Part shown: in pieces, positions 10,510 through 21,122 of the stretch
How positions within the stretch are numbered: the stretch's first letter is position 1
Layout: each line of letters opens with the position of its first letter
NCBI GenBank assembly: GCA_001600095.1
Contig: BCIX01000001.1
Coordinates: 7,775,198 to 7,839,197 of the forward strand
From: Bullera alba
Taxonomy: Eukaryota > Basidiomycota > Tremellomycetes > Tremellales > Bulleraceae
Length of the DNA stretch: 64,000 nucleotides
Direction of reading: 5' to 3'
Position numbers and translations under genes: made by a program
The notes under the pieces: model-generated
The model's input: only the letters and a program-made list of their open reading frames with translations
Databases searched by the model: none
Told to the model about the DNA's origin: nothing

Positions 10510-11115
10510 CTTGAGCGTGTTGCGAATGCGAGGTAAGGTTTGGCGACTCGATGTGGGGGATGTTGAGTCGGAAGCTGAGCGGCCTAGCTATAAGTACATA
10601 TCAGAACATGACACCAGTGGCGTCATCGAAAGCCGGACTCACAAGCCCTTTGAGACATGTCGGCCGTCGGCCTCCTCCCAGACTCCGTCGTCAAGGGAGG
10701 ACTGGAGCTGGTTCTGAATATGTCACACTTGGGACTCTCGAGGAGGTGATCCACTGTGAGCGTGAAGAGCCGGTCAATCCTTTGTGTTGAGTCAAGTCTG
10801 GTGTTTCAGGCGAGCCGAGCTGTAGCGCGGCTTCGACGAGTTGTGTCGGATTGAGAGTCAGCAGCTTTGCGAAAGAATGTCAGCAGCAGACGAATGAGGA
10901 GCTGCCGATACAGCTCGACGATCGGGACGAATCCACGAATCGGGTCCAGCCGTCTGCTAGATTGCTATTAGTCGCTGGGCAAGACAGTGACACTCGCTGC
11001 GGACGTTGTGCATGAAACCGCTGCATGAGCATCAGGGTTCGAAAAGACACTACGTCGTAAGATCGCGGAGTAGTAGCTGCGGACCACACGACGAGGAGAG
11101 ACCTATCTCGATGAA
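10510..11115. other. Unresolved 600-bp interval, perhaps a small minus-strand gene
   Basis: On the minus strand several protein-like stretches follow each other without a single frame: RRLDPIRGFVPIVELYRQLL (around 10940-10900), LTLNPTQLVEAALQLGSPET (around 10860-10800) and NQLQSSLDDGVWEEADGRH (around 10715-10655), the last ending in a stop at about 10638. They could be exons of one small gene, but joining them needs introns under 35 nt or weak sites, so no CDS is called. The interval also contains possible 5' sequence of the gene at 10000-10509. Confidence 0.25.
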
Positions 11116-11630
11116 TCACTTGGATCCCTCCTCCGTTTCATTCTCGCTGAAGTCCATTCCGGACATTCCCGGAGTAGGTGGGTTGCTTTGGACCTCTTCA
11201 GAGGGCTCGTACGGGACATATCTCTCATCATCGGATCCCGTAGGAGGGGGGTCGCGGTATGGTGCAGGGGTCTTTGCTGATGCCATAGTAGTCCCGGTTG
11301 GCGCTGGCGAAGTGACCGCTGCGTCTTCTTCCTCCAAGGAGGCGTCAGTCGCCGAGGTGTCAACCTATCCGATCAATAGTCAGCGCAACCTCTTCCTCAT
11401 TTCGCTACTCGCGGCTTACAGCCTATCTTCGCTACTAGAATCTCGAAAGATACTCACAGTGAGATTCTTGCCGGTCCTCCTCTCGAGCAGACTCATGCCT
11501 GAACCGTCTACGGTGCCGTCAGCGAGAGTCACCTGTCCAATCCACCTGGAGCTGAAGACTCATGGCGCCACACCCACTCACTAGAGCTCGTGGCACTGGC
11601 GTTGGATTGAGTCTTGGTCAGCTCCGGCAT
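11116..11630 (-). CDS. Small Ser/Pro/acidic protein of unknown function, about 125 aa
   Basis: The ATG at 11630 begins MPELTKTQSNASATSS. The second exon ends at 11458 (GTGAGT donor) and carries LADGTVDGSGMSLLERRTGK. The third exon, 11364-11116, is secure and encodes VDTSATDASLEEEDAAVTS through a disordered Pro-rich stretch (KTPAPYRDPPPTGSDDERYV) to GMDFSENETEEGSK. The junction between exons 1 and 2 is uncertain. A 32-nt intron (acceptor before 11545) gives a conserved-looking SSSEWIGQVTLADG. A 41-nt intron (acceptor before 11532) gives SSSEWVTLADG. The WIGQVTLADGT string looks like part of a small folded motif. No family was recognised. Its start is 96 bp from the stop of an upstream minus-strand frame. 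Confidence 0.45.
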
Positions 11631-11726
11631 GATGACGTGTAGATCCTCGTAGACGTTTTTCGTATGCTGCTAGGACGGAAGAGTGGTGATTGTATGATGA
11701 GTTGAGACGATCTTCGAAATCCCGCC

Positions 11727-12053
11727 TTATATATCAGATTCGCGGGGTGAAGACGTGTGGTCATGGCGTTTCAACCCCCATTTCCACTGGGAGGATATCA
11801 TCATAGGATTAGCCAACTCAAACTCGTCGCGAAGTCCCCTTTGAAAGGAGGGATTCGAATGCCGACTCACTAGACTCCGCCGAAGACCATCGAATGTCGG
11901 CGAACGAATCGAACGAGTCATGGCTGACTCAGCAGCCGCCCATCGTGTAGACGATAAAGGATCCTTGAAAGGCGCCATACCAGGTGATGACTGATAACCA
12001 GCTGTAATGGAGTGCAGCTCACCCGCCGTTTCGAAGTCCGATTGGCTGGCAGC
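11727..12053 (-). CDS. Possible exon or small gene, unresolved
   Basis: The minus-strand frame is open from a TAG acceptor at 12054 to a stop at 11727 (108 codons). It has protein-like composition (AASQSDFETAGELHSITAGY, then SSTRWAAAESAMTRSIRS, then SQWKWGLKRHDHTSS). The first in-frame ATG is at 11978 and would give 83 residues. Alternatively this is the last exon of the gene at 12183-13301, whose frame would join it in phase 0 if a weak GTCTGA donor at 12188 were used. A GTGAGT donor inside (about 11869) could also remove a middle segment. None of these can be decided from the sequence. Confidence 0.25.
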   Translation of the reverse strand, partial: AASQSDFETAGELHSITAGYQSSPGMAPFKDPLSSTRWAAAESAMTRSIRSPTFDGLRRSLVSRHSNPSFQRGLRDEFELANPMMISSQWKWGLKRHDHTSSPRESDI

Positions 12054-12182
12054 CTAGATATCAGAAGGAAACGACATCAGTAGAGATATCAAAGGATACA
12101 TCGAATCTGATCAGCGCTATCAGCGACAACGCCTTCCTTCAACCTTCCCTCCACGTCCCCCGCTCTGATCCACAGCTGCATA

Positions 12183-13301
12183 TCAGACATCCTCATCAGC
12201 AGCAGCATGGGCGCCATTGTCCGCTGATTCGTCCAAGGCTTCTAACAACTCGGCCAACACGTCGGGCGATAGGGTCTCGACTGTCGGATCGCCTTGAAAG
12301 TCCAATGCCGAAGTAAGCGTGAATTCGGGATCAGCATTCCCGTCTCCCGTCCTACCTTCATTCGCGAGCTGCATGGCGGCCACCGCTTCCGCCAGAGACA
12401 GACCTGTTGGTGCAGTGATGCCGAAGGTGTTCATCGGTACACTCGATGCTCCGGGATAAGACTGGTCCATTGGATACAGGCTGGATCCTCCAGGATCCTG
12501 TTCGGCCCCCACTCCGCGCTTGCTCAACCCCGCTCGAGTCGCGATTGAAATGAGATAAACCTCACCTTCACTCCCTTTCCTGGCTTTCACGAGGACTCGG
12601 TCGTCTTTCGCTCGAAAGGTGATCGTGTCGCGACCGTCCGCCGTTTGTCGGGTGTACATCGGCGACTTCTGTAATCCCGAAGAGAGGAGTGCTGAGCCAA
12701 CGCCGATGGTGTTGAACACTGACTCGAACAGCTTTCGCTGATCGAGCACAGGGTGAGCAGGGTCGGTGTTGAGGATAGAGGCCAGCTTGGCTCGGGAGGA
12801 AGGGTGGGTTGCGTAGATGTGCAAGTGGAGGGCAGTGGTCACTCCATCTTCGGAGCGGTCACGAGTGACAAATGCGCTCATGTAGGAGGGCTGCACCTCT
12901 TCTTCGGAGACGCTTGTGGTCGAGGGCGATCCTGCATCAGAGTCCTCGATGGCTTCTGGCGAGACGGCGTCCTCGCCTTTCGCGTCGGGAGGCCCTTGGA
13001 CGTCTTCTTCATCCTCACTCTCGGCCTTGTCGACGTCGGTATCGTCTCGCTCAAGGGTATCGTCTGGGTCAGGGCCACCCTCTTCTTCGGGCCCTTCAGA
13101 GGCGTCATCCACGTCCTCCATCGAGGTGTCTTCATCCTCGGCCTTCGGGACAGCTACTGCTATCACACTGGCAGTGGATGATCGTGTTCGCCTATCCGTT
13201 TCGGGCACCCGCCTGGGGGCATTGACGGGTCGGTAGACTGTATCCCCCGGAGTCTCTCCAGGCTCCAGGTCTCCAGTTCTGATTCGCTTGAGTCGAGGCA
13301 T
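12183..13301 (-). CDS. Acidic nuclear-type protein of unknown function, 372 aa
   Basis: A single-exon frame from the ATG at 13301 (MPRLKRIRTGDLEPG). The N-terminus is basic (PRLKRIR, APRRVPETDRRTRSS). Residues ~50-140 are highly acidic (DEDTSMEDVDDASEGPEEEG, KAESEDEEDVQG). A folded region follows at about residues 140-260, starting PSYMSAFVTRDRSEDG and containing ATHPSSRAKLASILNTDPAH and DTITFRAKDDRVLVKARKGS. The C-terminus contains a helical acidic segment (LSPDVLAELLEALDESADNG). The architecture suggests a chromatin or transcription factor-associated protein, but no named domain is visible. A longer C-terminus by splicing into 12053-11727 is possible but weakly supported. Confidence 0.6.
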   Translation of the reverse strand: MPRLKRIRTGDLEPGETPGDTVYRPVNAPRRVPETDRRTRSSTASVIAVAVPKAEDEDTSMEDVDDASEGPEEEGGPDPDDTLERDDTDVDKAESEDEEDVQGPPDAKGEDAVSPEAIEDSDAGSPSTTSVSEEEVQPSYMSAFVTRDRSEDGVTTALHLHIYATHPSSRAKLASILNTDPAHPVLDQRKLFESVFNTIGVGSALLSSGLQKSPMYTRQTADGRDTITFRAKDDRVLVKARKGSEGEVYLISIATRAGLSKRGVGAEQDPGGSSLYPMDQSYPGASSVPMNTFGITAPTGLSLAEAVAAMQLANEGRTGDGNADPEFTLTSALDFQGDPTVETLSPDVLAELLEALDESADNGAHAAADEDV

Positions 13302-13824
13302 CGGTACCAACGGGTAGGTTTGGTTCGCTGCTGAATACTCGTATCAGTGGGATAGTATCCCAACGACCAGCACTGCCTTTGAGGTGAGACCGGGTCTGGT
13401 TATATACGACAAGTTGAGCAGTGACGCCTTCCTTTCCGCCTTCTAATTCAACCCCCGTGATTCTGTGCGACGTGTCGGAAGACCGTATAGTAGAGCGATT
13501 CGACTCCCGATCTCGAAATGCAATCTAATCTGAGCGATCGGCATGTCTTCCGGCGATCGCGATCGAGAATTTGAGAAGTCGAAGGAGGTCGAAGGCTAGC
13601 TGATCGAGAAGCGCTACCGCACGCTAGCGCTGATGCAATGCACCCGCTTCATGGCAGACGGCCACGTGACATCTAGTGAGCGAGATATGGCTTTGCTTTC
13701 CCTCGATCGCTCATCTCGATCTCGTGGTTAACCCACAGCGCAACAGCTGCCCAGCTTGCCCATAAGTTGCTCCGTTGACGAGGACTGGCTCTCTCAGACC
13801 TCGCGCAATAGTAGTCTCACTCCA
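13302..13824. other. Divergent promoter interval
   Basis: This separates the minus-strand gene at 12183-13301 from the plus-strand gene at 13825. It contains several GATCGC/GCGATC palindromes (around 13533-13565) and an E-box CACGTG at about 13663-13668. No coding evidence. Confidence 0.45.
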
Positions 13825-14706
13825 ATGACATCTCCCTTACCCCCACCGGGGGCACAGCAAGGGTCCTCACCATACCCATTCCCACTCTCTTTCCCCTCAC
13901 CATTCCCCAACCCAGCTACTGTCTCAAACCTCGGTCCGTCACCTGTACCCAACGCTCTGGGTCAACTTGGCAATACAGCCCCTTCACCATTCAGCCAGCT
14001 CCTCTCCACAGATCTAACGCCCAATTTCACCAATTTCACCTCAGCCCCTGCCCCTGCGGCATCATACGGCAATGGTCTCATCAACACCTTCGCTCCAGCA
14101 GGGAGTAATGCGGGAGCAGGGTCGAAAAATAGGATAGGGGAGGACAATCTAGATGACGTGGTGAGAGGTCTAGAGGAGAGCGAGAGGATGATTGCAAGGG
14201 CGCAAGAGGTATTGAGTGAGATACAGCGTTTAGAGAGCGGGTTGTTCGGTGGGGGCGAACGGACGGAGGGGATGCAAATCGGTCTAGGCGGTGTGCCAAA
14301 GTTGGAAGGTGGGTCCGGGGCAGGGTCTCCTGTTCACGACGACTGACTGCTATTTGTACTTGATCTGCAGTGCTCCACCTCGAATGTAAGTGTCATTGTT
14401 GGTGGCGAGATCCTCACATGCTCATCCCGCCCAGATTCTCAGCTCCTCTCATCTCTGTCCGCACTCGCCACGTCTCATCTATTTGGAGCACTACCTGTCC
14501 CCTTATCAGCCGCAAAGCCGTCTACAGCACCGGATCCTACGGTCCCATTACCCTTAGGCCAGACAGACAAGTCGACTCTACCCACCATCCCCGACCTCGG
14601 CAGTTGGGCCGAGAAGCAAGCTGCCCTCGAGTTCAACAGGAAGGAAGCTGTCAAAGCGGGCAGCAAAGCCATAGTGGACATTCTCAGGGGTGCCCAAGGA
14701 CGCTGA
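13825..14706 (+). CDS. Pro/Ser-rich protein with C-terminal helix, unknown, 256 aa
   Basis: Three exons (13825-14308, 14371-14385, 14435-14706), including a 15-nt exon, join in frame to 256 residues. The N-terminal ~100 residues are low-complexity (PPPGAQQGSSPYPFPLSFPS, FTSAPAPAASYGNG). A coiled-coil-like helix follows at ~110-150 (NLDDVVRGLEESERMIARAQ, then EVLSEIQRLESG). The last exon encodes a hydrophobic helix (LLSSLSALATSHLFGALP), a linker, and a charged helix (LGSWAEKQAALEFNRKEAVK). The layout (disordered N-terminus, coiled coil) resembles Mediator or kinetochore accessory subunits, but I cannot assign it. The frame is open upstream of the chosen ATG without another ATG, so an extra 5' exon remains possible. 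Confidence 0.55.
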
Positions 14707-14940
14707 GCTTTAACATGTCCAACTACACTGTTGTACCCTCATACTTGATACCCAGCAAAGCCATACCCGACCGAGGGCGATGCAAGACCCAGAGAAGCAG
14801 TGTCATCTCTGTTTTGTGTCATCTACAGTACAAGAGGCTTTTTGACTTTATGCCGCTTTCTGCCGTCTAGTGCAGTCTCAACTAGACCCTTTCACCCCTC
14901 CCTCTCGACTCTCCTCCGATCATCGACCAAGTGTTTGGCT

Positions 14941-15872
14941 CTACTCTAGCTCCTCCAGATCCGCAGCCTGCTTTCCCTCGGCGTCCTCAAAGTTCTCGAC
15001 CAGATCTGGGATATCGTCCTCGTCTCCGACCTCGCCCTCCTTGTCACCACCGGCGCCGGCGCCACCAGCGGCAGCGGTCACGGCGGCCTGTCGAGCAGTC
15101 ATGGATTGGTACGACTCGGCCAACTTTCGGAGGTTGGCGAGCGAGTCTGGGCCGAGCTGGTTCAGGATTCCGGGCACGAGCTCGGTCAGCTCCTTCGTCT
15201 GTCCTGGTCCGGAGATGGCCAACGTGTTGGCGGGCAGAGCGCCCTGGACTAAAAAGGCAGAAAGGATCAGTACAGTGTATCCCTTATTCGAGAAGCCAGA
15301 CCCACCTCGGGGGTTGTTGAAGTGCAAGACGTTGCCATCCTCCTTGAACATGTTGACCTCCTCGACGCCCGTGATGGGGGTCACGCCGAGCTTCTTCAAA
15401 GCAGCTTGCAGCTTTCGGTCATCACCCTGGGTGGCAGTGACAGACTTCTTGACCTGCTTTCGTCTTGGGGTACCTTTACCACCTGTACGATTGTTAGTGA
15501 GGCCTCTCTAGCATGATGGTCACACGCATGATTCTCCGTCCAGGCCGGGCGTGAAGCAGGCCCGGTCGACTCCGTTGTCCCAGTATCCTTTCTTGATTCT
15601 CCGCATTTCCGTGTCCACGCGCTGCAAAGCCCCGACTTGATCGTTGATAGACAATATTCGCCTCGACCTTCGCTCCCCATATAGTCCCAAGACAATCGCC
15701 GTTCTCCATGCTGCCCTGCCGCAGACTCCATAGCGCCTGCAACATTCCATCCCAAGCCTAGCCCCGCCCGACACCCGCACCACTGGATCACACGCCAAAT
15801 TGAACGCCTCGGCGAGCATTACCCACCAATTCGGACTTGAGCCTGGAGCTTAGCGATCTTTTCCTTGTCCAT
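14941..15872 (-). CDS. EGD1: Nascent polypeptide-associated complex beta subunit, 176 aa
   Basis: NAC beta binds ribosomes and with NAC alpha shields nascent chains at the exit tunnel. Three exons (15872-15827, 15482-15306, 15248-14941) give 176 residues. The ribosome-binding N-terminus is complete ([20 protein letters not shown], then [10 protein letters not shown] with the RRKxxKK signature). The NAC domain follows ([60 protein letters not shown]). An acidic tail ends in [12 protein letters not shown]. Intron 1 is unusually long for this window (344 nt, 15483-15826). I looked in it for C/D or H/ACA snoRNA boxes and found none that convinced me. The gene converges with the one at 13825-14706, leaving 234 bp between the stops. 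Confidence 0.97.
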
Positions 15873-16392
15873 GTTGGGTGACTATGTGAGCGATCGAAGT
15901 TTATTAAATAGGTGACAGAGCAGGGTGATTGACAATGTCGCAAAAGTCCAGATGCACAATGGAGAGTTGATAGAGCGGATATAGATGAACGAGGTGATTA
16001 TCGAAAATTGTCAGCTTCGTACTCAAATCGCTTCTCCTCGCCCTTCCGACCCAGACCCAACTCACGTTTTCTTGTGGTTGATGCTGTACAGGTCGTCGTC
16101 GCTATCACCCCTAAGCTGGAGTAGGACTGCAGGTCGAGAGTCGAGCCGAGGCCGGGGCCAACTTTTCGGCGTTTTGTCGGGGGGTGGGCGGGATTATGTC
16201 AATGTGGCACTTTTAGACGTGACTGACTTCTTTCAACCAATGCCAGGGGGGGGGGTTCAATGTTGTTGTCTGTTGCTGTAGCATTGTCGGTGTTCAGTGA
16301 GCAGTGTCATCAGGCTACTCAGTCATCGAAGGCTGGCAAACCATCCTGCACAATTCACGCGGACGTAGCACTCCCGTAACGACACACTCGCC
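15873..16392. promoter_or_regulatory. Divergent promoter of NAC beta and candidate securin
   Basis: A 520-bp interval between divergent genes. It contains a run of about ten G (near 16246-16255) next to an AACCAATG (CCAAT-like) sequence and a TCAGTGAGCAGTG stretch. No coding evidence. Confidence 0.4.
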
Positions 16393-17977
16393 ATGTTTGC
16401 ACATCCCGCCACGAGCCACTTCGCGAGGCAGACCCACGGGCACATGACGACTTCGAAGAAGAACCTCAATAAGGAGAACTCGAATGCTTTGCCATCAAAG
16501 ACTCCCAGTCGGGCAGGTGGAGTCGGAGGCAAATTCCTCTTGGGTCCCGCTACCCATGCGCGGATCGGCCTTGCCCCGAAGACAGTAGGGAGGGATGGTA
16601 ATCTCGGCGGAGGGAGAATGGACGATGCGAAAGGCAAAGGCAAAGAGGTCGACGAGATCGGTACGTGAGGCGTTGTTGCATGTTTTGGAGGCCGTGTTTT
16701 GTGCCTTCACTTCCTGACAGCATGGTTCTGATCGTAAGACGATGTGAGCTGACTCCTTCGGCTAGAACCTAAACGGCTATTCGCGTCAACATCCAACCCG
16801 GCCAACGCTAAATCTCTACCGCCTTCCAAGTCCATGGGCTCGTTCCCCACCATACCCGCGTCGACACGCAAAGCCTTCGGCTCGAAGACTCCCGCACCTA
16901 ATAGGGTACAGAACACACTTCGCACCCCTGCTCCCTCTCGAACCGCGAATACACTCCGAACGCCCGCACCCTCGCGAGCGAACGCCGCTCCTGAACCAAC
17001 GCCTTTGCCCTCAGCGACCAAACCTCGCCGGAGATCCAGACAGAGCTTCACTCCTGGCCCAAACAACTCCCTCTCTGGAAGCCATAGCGTGCGAGCGGGG
17101 CTGAGCGATAGTCCAGCTGGGGCACAAAGAGTCGAATTTAACACCCCACAGCCGAAATGGGACGAGGAGGTCAGTCTCGGTAGCATCACAGAAGGGTTGG
17201 AGGGACTCGATATAGGCACAGCGCTGGACGAATTGGTAGAGGTGGATGAAGGGGATGATGAGCTGGAGTATATGCCGCCTCCACTCAAGGGTGAGTGGGG
17301 AACCTTCAACGAATGGCCGCACAAAAGGCTGTGTGTGTCATTCGATACAGAACGCTGACATACGCGTAGAGCTACCCTGGGAGCCGGAATTTCCCATGCT
17401 GGACCTCGGTGCGATCTTCACCTCCATGTCGCAATTACCGCCTTTATGGGTCCCGTTCGACGCCGCGCCTCTCACAATGCCGGAACTCATCCCCGACCTG
17501 GGAGACACCTCAGACTCCCTCATACTGTGCGGTGAGTTAGACTCTCGATGCTCATGGTCGGATACTGATACCTCGACAGACTCTGATGAACTGGAAGACG
17601 AGATGTTCAGGAGGAGATCGAATGCTATCAAGCTCCCTCCGCCACCGAAAGTCAGCGCAGTCGAATCTCGCTCCACAGGGTCGGTCACTTCGAGGTCAAT
17701 GATCTCAAGCGGCCGAAAGCCGTTGGAGAAAGGCATTCTCGGCAAAGCTACTAATGTAGTCGCTCTTCGACCTAAGGCAGCTATTCAGCCCTCCTCTGCA
17801 TTCGTTAAACCACCAGTCCGGGCGGATAGGCTCGGTGTCCCCGCTACTGCCATAGCTAGAGGAAAGCCAGTCGTCAAAGCACCAACCGAAACAACGGCAA
17901 AGCCAGTGATGATCTTGCCGGATCTGGAAGTCAAATTTGGACAGGACGAGGAGTTCAGTATCGCTCTAGAAGATTGA
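16393..17977 (+). CDS. Candidate securin (separase inhibitor), 450 aa
   Basis: Four exons (16393-16660, 16766-17290, 17370-17531, 17580-17977) give 450 residues, or 433 from the second ATG at 16444. A KEN box (KKNLNKENSNALPSKTPSR, residues ~27-29) sits near the N-terminus, and a D-box-like RIGL is at ~57-60. These are the destruction signals securins carry. A Thr-Pro-rich middle contains the repeated TLRTPAPSR. Near residue 257 an acidic stretch ends in DELEYMPPPLKELPWEPE. Fungal securins bind separase with a pseudosubstrate of the (D/E)xExxP type, where Pro replaces the P1 Arg of real substrates, followed by an LP-rich segment. The C-terminus is acidic (PDLEVKFGQDEEF). Securins diverge so fast that only these short motifs support the call. 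An unrelated APC/C substrate is the alternative. Confidence 0.5.
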
Positions 17978-18270
17978 GCCCTCGACTGGTGTCAGATGTG
18001 TAGAAGGGGTGTATAGCCACTATACCCGTAGTTCCGAAGGTCGCATGTGTATCACCTAGTCAGTCAGTCTTCTGTCTCATAGCCACGTTGTCACCTCACT
18101 AGTCAGTCCATATATGTAGCAGCGTTATATATCGTTCATGTCATTATTGTACAATGCCCACAACGTCGAGACTCTCAAACGCTGCACCTCGACACCTTTT
18201 TAAACATTCGATGCGTACGATTACACGAATCGCTCGGATAGTTTGCGCCCTTTCCCACTGATCACCCCTC

Positions 18271-19361
18271 CTAGTCCTCATCGCTCGCCGTGCCGCCCAC
18301 GGGCAAAGGCGCCATCGCACCAGTTCCACCTCCCCTCTCCGCCTTCATCTCCCTATACCGTTTTATAACTCTCTCCCGCTCTTCGCCGAGGATCCTCTCC
18401 TGTGCGGCACTCAGCCCACTCGATCCTTTGCCCTTGGCAGACCATATCCCCGTATCCTTCTTCTTGCCCGATACTCTCATGTGGGGTAACTGTGGTGGTT
18501 GTTGAGCAACGTCATTGAGACGTCTTGGTCCTGGTAGGGACTTGAACCCATCCTCTCCTCTCTTCTCCCCATCGGCAACCTTGCCCTTCTTCGCGGTCGG
18601 AATGTCTTCCTGCTCCAACTTCCTCTTTCCCCCTGTCTTGGCTCCACCTCCACTCTCATCCTCTGCCAATTCGCCCAAGGCTTGAGCTTTGGCTTTCCGC
18701 TTGCGCTCCTCTTTGGCCAATTTGGCCTGTTTCTCCTGATCGGCTTTTATCCCATTGGCCGCTTTGATCGCTTTACTGACTCCTGGCCGGAGGAGCGACT
18801 CCACTCGACGATTATACTCCCCCAGCGACTCGTTGGGCTGGATAGAGGGGATGTCGACTTTGTTGCTGTTCTTGGCTTCACCATTGGGCAAAGTTGACTC
18901 TGTGCTGCGCTTCTGTGATAGGTTTGGGTTTTTCGACGACTCTCCGTTCTTCGACCAGATATCCTCGGAATCAGGTTGATTGCCAGAACCTCCTTTGCCG
19001 ACCTTCACTCCGTTCGTATCTCCTTTTCCTTGAGTACCACGGGAGGGACCTCCTTGACCGGCTTGACCATCTGCATCCCTCTTCTTGCCTTTACCCTTCC
19101 CCCTTCTCTCGCCGGTATCCTCCGAGGTGACCCTTCCTGATGACCTGAAATTGCTCTGCACAGACCACGAGTTGAGGATCCTGGAGGCAGATCGTGGAGT
19201 GTCGTCAACTAGGGATGCTGAGGTCGGGGCGAGGTTGTACCCCTTCTTAGCGGTCTCTTCGAGTCTTGTAGATCGTTTGGCTCCTGTGTGGGGTCAATTC
19301 ATGTCCAGTGCAGATAAAACAGGGCAGCTTGAAGGGATCCGAACTCACTCTTGTGCGGCAT
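18271..19361 (-). CDS. Basic nucleolar-type protein, CCDC137-like, 341 aa
   Basis: A 13-nt first exon (19361-19349) joins 19283-18271, restoring an N-terminus MPHKRAKRSTRLEETAKKGY. The protein is Lys/Gly-rich with a low-complexity middle (ERRGKGKGKKRDADG). A conserved-looking segment IQPNESLGEYNRRVESLLRP is followed by a basic helix (EKQAKLAKEERKRKAKAQAL). A C-terminal helix reads SAAQERILGEERERVIKRYR before the acidic end GGTASDED. The PNESLxxYNRRVE block and the terminal ERERVxxxYRxMK helix resemble the CCDC137 family of nucleolar proteins, which suggests a role in ribosome biogenesis. The match is from memory of family style and is moderate at best. The tiny first exon is secure because it supplies the only good ATG. 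Confidence 0.6.
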
Positions 19362-19699
19362 TTTGCAGTAGGCTGATCAGACTGGAGGCGCTGAGAGTCA
19401 GTGTAGTGCCCGATATGACCAGATGTAGACAGTGGTGTGTAAGTTAGTGTATACCCGTATGAGTGCAGTTGGAGTGCAGCTTTGGTGGACAGCCAAAAGT
19501 TGAGGACAACCAAAACAAAGCTTTCCGTCGGAAGTGGAGGTTAGCACACGGCGGAATCAAAAAGTCTGGAACGGTATACTGAGGTGTTACGGGGTGTATA
19601 GCCTGTGGATCAACCGTACACTACGCTGTAGACAGACTGTATCCCCTTCACCAGCAAGATCACAACACGCAGGCCAGACAGGAACCACTGTGGAAGAAG
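19362..19699. promoter_or_regulatory. Divergent promoter interval
   Basis: A 338-bp interval between the CCDC137-like gene and the Hpm1-like gene. GGGTGTATAGCC near 19591 is TATA-like for the plus-strand gene. Nothing else stands out. Confidence 0.35.
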
Positions 19700-21122
19700 A
19701 TGAGCTTCAAGTTCAACTTCGACGTGGAAGAGGACGAGGACGAGTCCCTCAACATCCCTCAGCCGGTGGCCTCGGGGAGCACATCAAAGCCAGTACCGTC
19801 TGCCTCGACTGCTCAGACCAAGCCATGCTACCACGTCGACCTGGAAGAGATGGTGAATAGGTCATCGAACAAGATGTGGAGGCAGAGCTGAAAGACCTTG
19901 ACAGATGGACACTTTGCCTCCAAGTATCTCCTACTCGTCGATACAGGTACCTGGAATCGCATACCCTCTCCTACGGCGAGACCTGTTCGACGCGCGATTC
20001 CAGCTCATTGACGAGGAAGGATCCAAGGACGCTAGCGGTGATGCCGAAACCGGGAAGCAGAATGGACGCGGTGATCGTGACTATGTGGACAGCAATACGG
20101 ACTTGATACCGGGGCTGTATGAGGGAGGGCTCAAGACGTGGGAAGGAGGAGTCGATCTGGTTGAAGTCTTGTCGAATGTCAAGGGTGAGGGTACTCAGCT
20201 TCAAGAAGGAGAAGGGGAAATTGGCTCGAGTGGTCAGGGTGCCCGAGTTGGAGATTGGGCCAGGGGCGGTCGTGTCTTGGAGGTGAGCTCTCGTTCCCCG
20301 AGTCAGCATGAGACTTTGCTGATTAGGGATAGCTCGGCTGCGGAACCTCACTTCCAAGTGCGTTCATCCTACGGTCCATCTTTAGCAGACCCGTATCGTC
20401 ACACAGCACTATCATCCACTTGCAAGATTACAACAAGCCCGTCCTCTCGCTCGTCTCCCTACCGAATCTCCTTCTGGCGGCTCTGCCGTTCCTGCCGATC
20501 GAAGCGCTCTACAGTCCAGAAGACAACGTCGATGTGGAGGATATGGTTCCCGACTTGGAGGGTCCCGGCTCATTGGCTATCACGGACTCGGTCAAACGTG
20601 CATTCAGAGACCTGTTGGACCGACACAAGATCGAGCTCAAGTTCACTTATGGCGATTGGAGCGGTCTCGCCGAAGAACTCGGCGCTTCTGGGACACATGC
20701 GAATGGGGATGGAGTCTCGACCAATGAGTACGATCTGATTCTGACCTCCGAGACGATCTACTCGGAAGACTCGGTGGACGCCCTGCTCGACGTGCTCAGA
20801 GCTGCTTCGCGGCGGAGCGAACGGAAGACCGAGGTGGTGCAGGACACCGAGATTGAGGAACGACTAGGCGATCTTGCAGTCAGGGAGAAATGGGATAGCG
20901 TATCGCTAGCGGATACCAAAGAGACAGTGGTGCTCGTGGGCGCAAAAGTGAGTAGTTTTCGGCGGGGGCCAGAGTATCCTGCTGACGGCACAGGTACTGT
21001 ACTTTGGCGTTGGGGGAGATCTACAGAGCTTCATACAGAGAGTAGAGGTCGATGGGTGGTCGGAACCTGTGAAAGAGTGGACAATGGGAGTCGGCCGTAA
21101 AGTCGTCAGGGTGGGATGGTAG
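19700..21122 (+). CDS. HPM1: METTL18/Hpm1-type protein-histidine methyltransferase, 424 aa
   Basis: Hpm1/METTL18 enzymes transfer a methyl group from SAM to a His of ribosomal protein uL3. Four exons (19700-19852, 19905-20282, 20333-20947, 20994-21122) give 424 residues. Family hallmarks in order: MSFKFNFDVEEDEDES at the start; RRDLFDARFQLID; DLIPGLYEGGLKTWEGGVDL; motif I VLELGCGTSLPS, formed across the exon 2/3 junction; TIIHLQDYNKPVLSLVSLPN; KFTYGDWSGL; YDLILTSETIYSEDSVDALL; and the C-terminal VLYFGVGGDLQSF. Reading straight through 20357 gives LPSAFILRSIFSRPVSSH and keeps the frame, so an apparent GTGCGT donor there is not used. All core motifs are intact. Confidence 0.93.

Noticed and set aside
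11836..11862. tRNA B-box-like GGATTCGAATGCC
   Set aside because: No A box or cloverleaf can be drawn around it. No tRNA was found anywhere in the window by eye.
15483..15826. snoRNA in the long first intron of NAC beta
   Set aside because: No RTGATGA/CTGA pair at sensible spacing and no convincing H/ACA boxes were found. The length alone is not evidence.
20358..20419. Apparent intron in the Hpm1-like gene starting at a GTGCGT donor
   Set aside because: Reading through keeps the frame and gives LPSAFILRSIF then TIIHLQDYN. Removing it breaks the frame.
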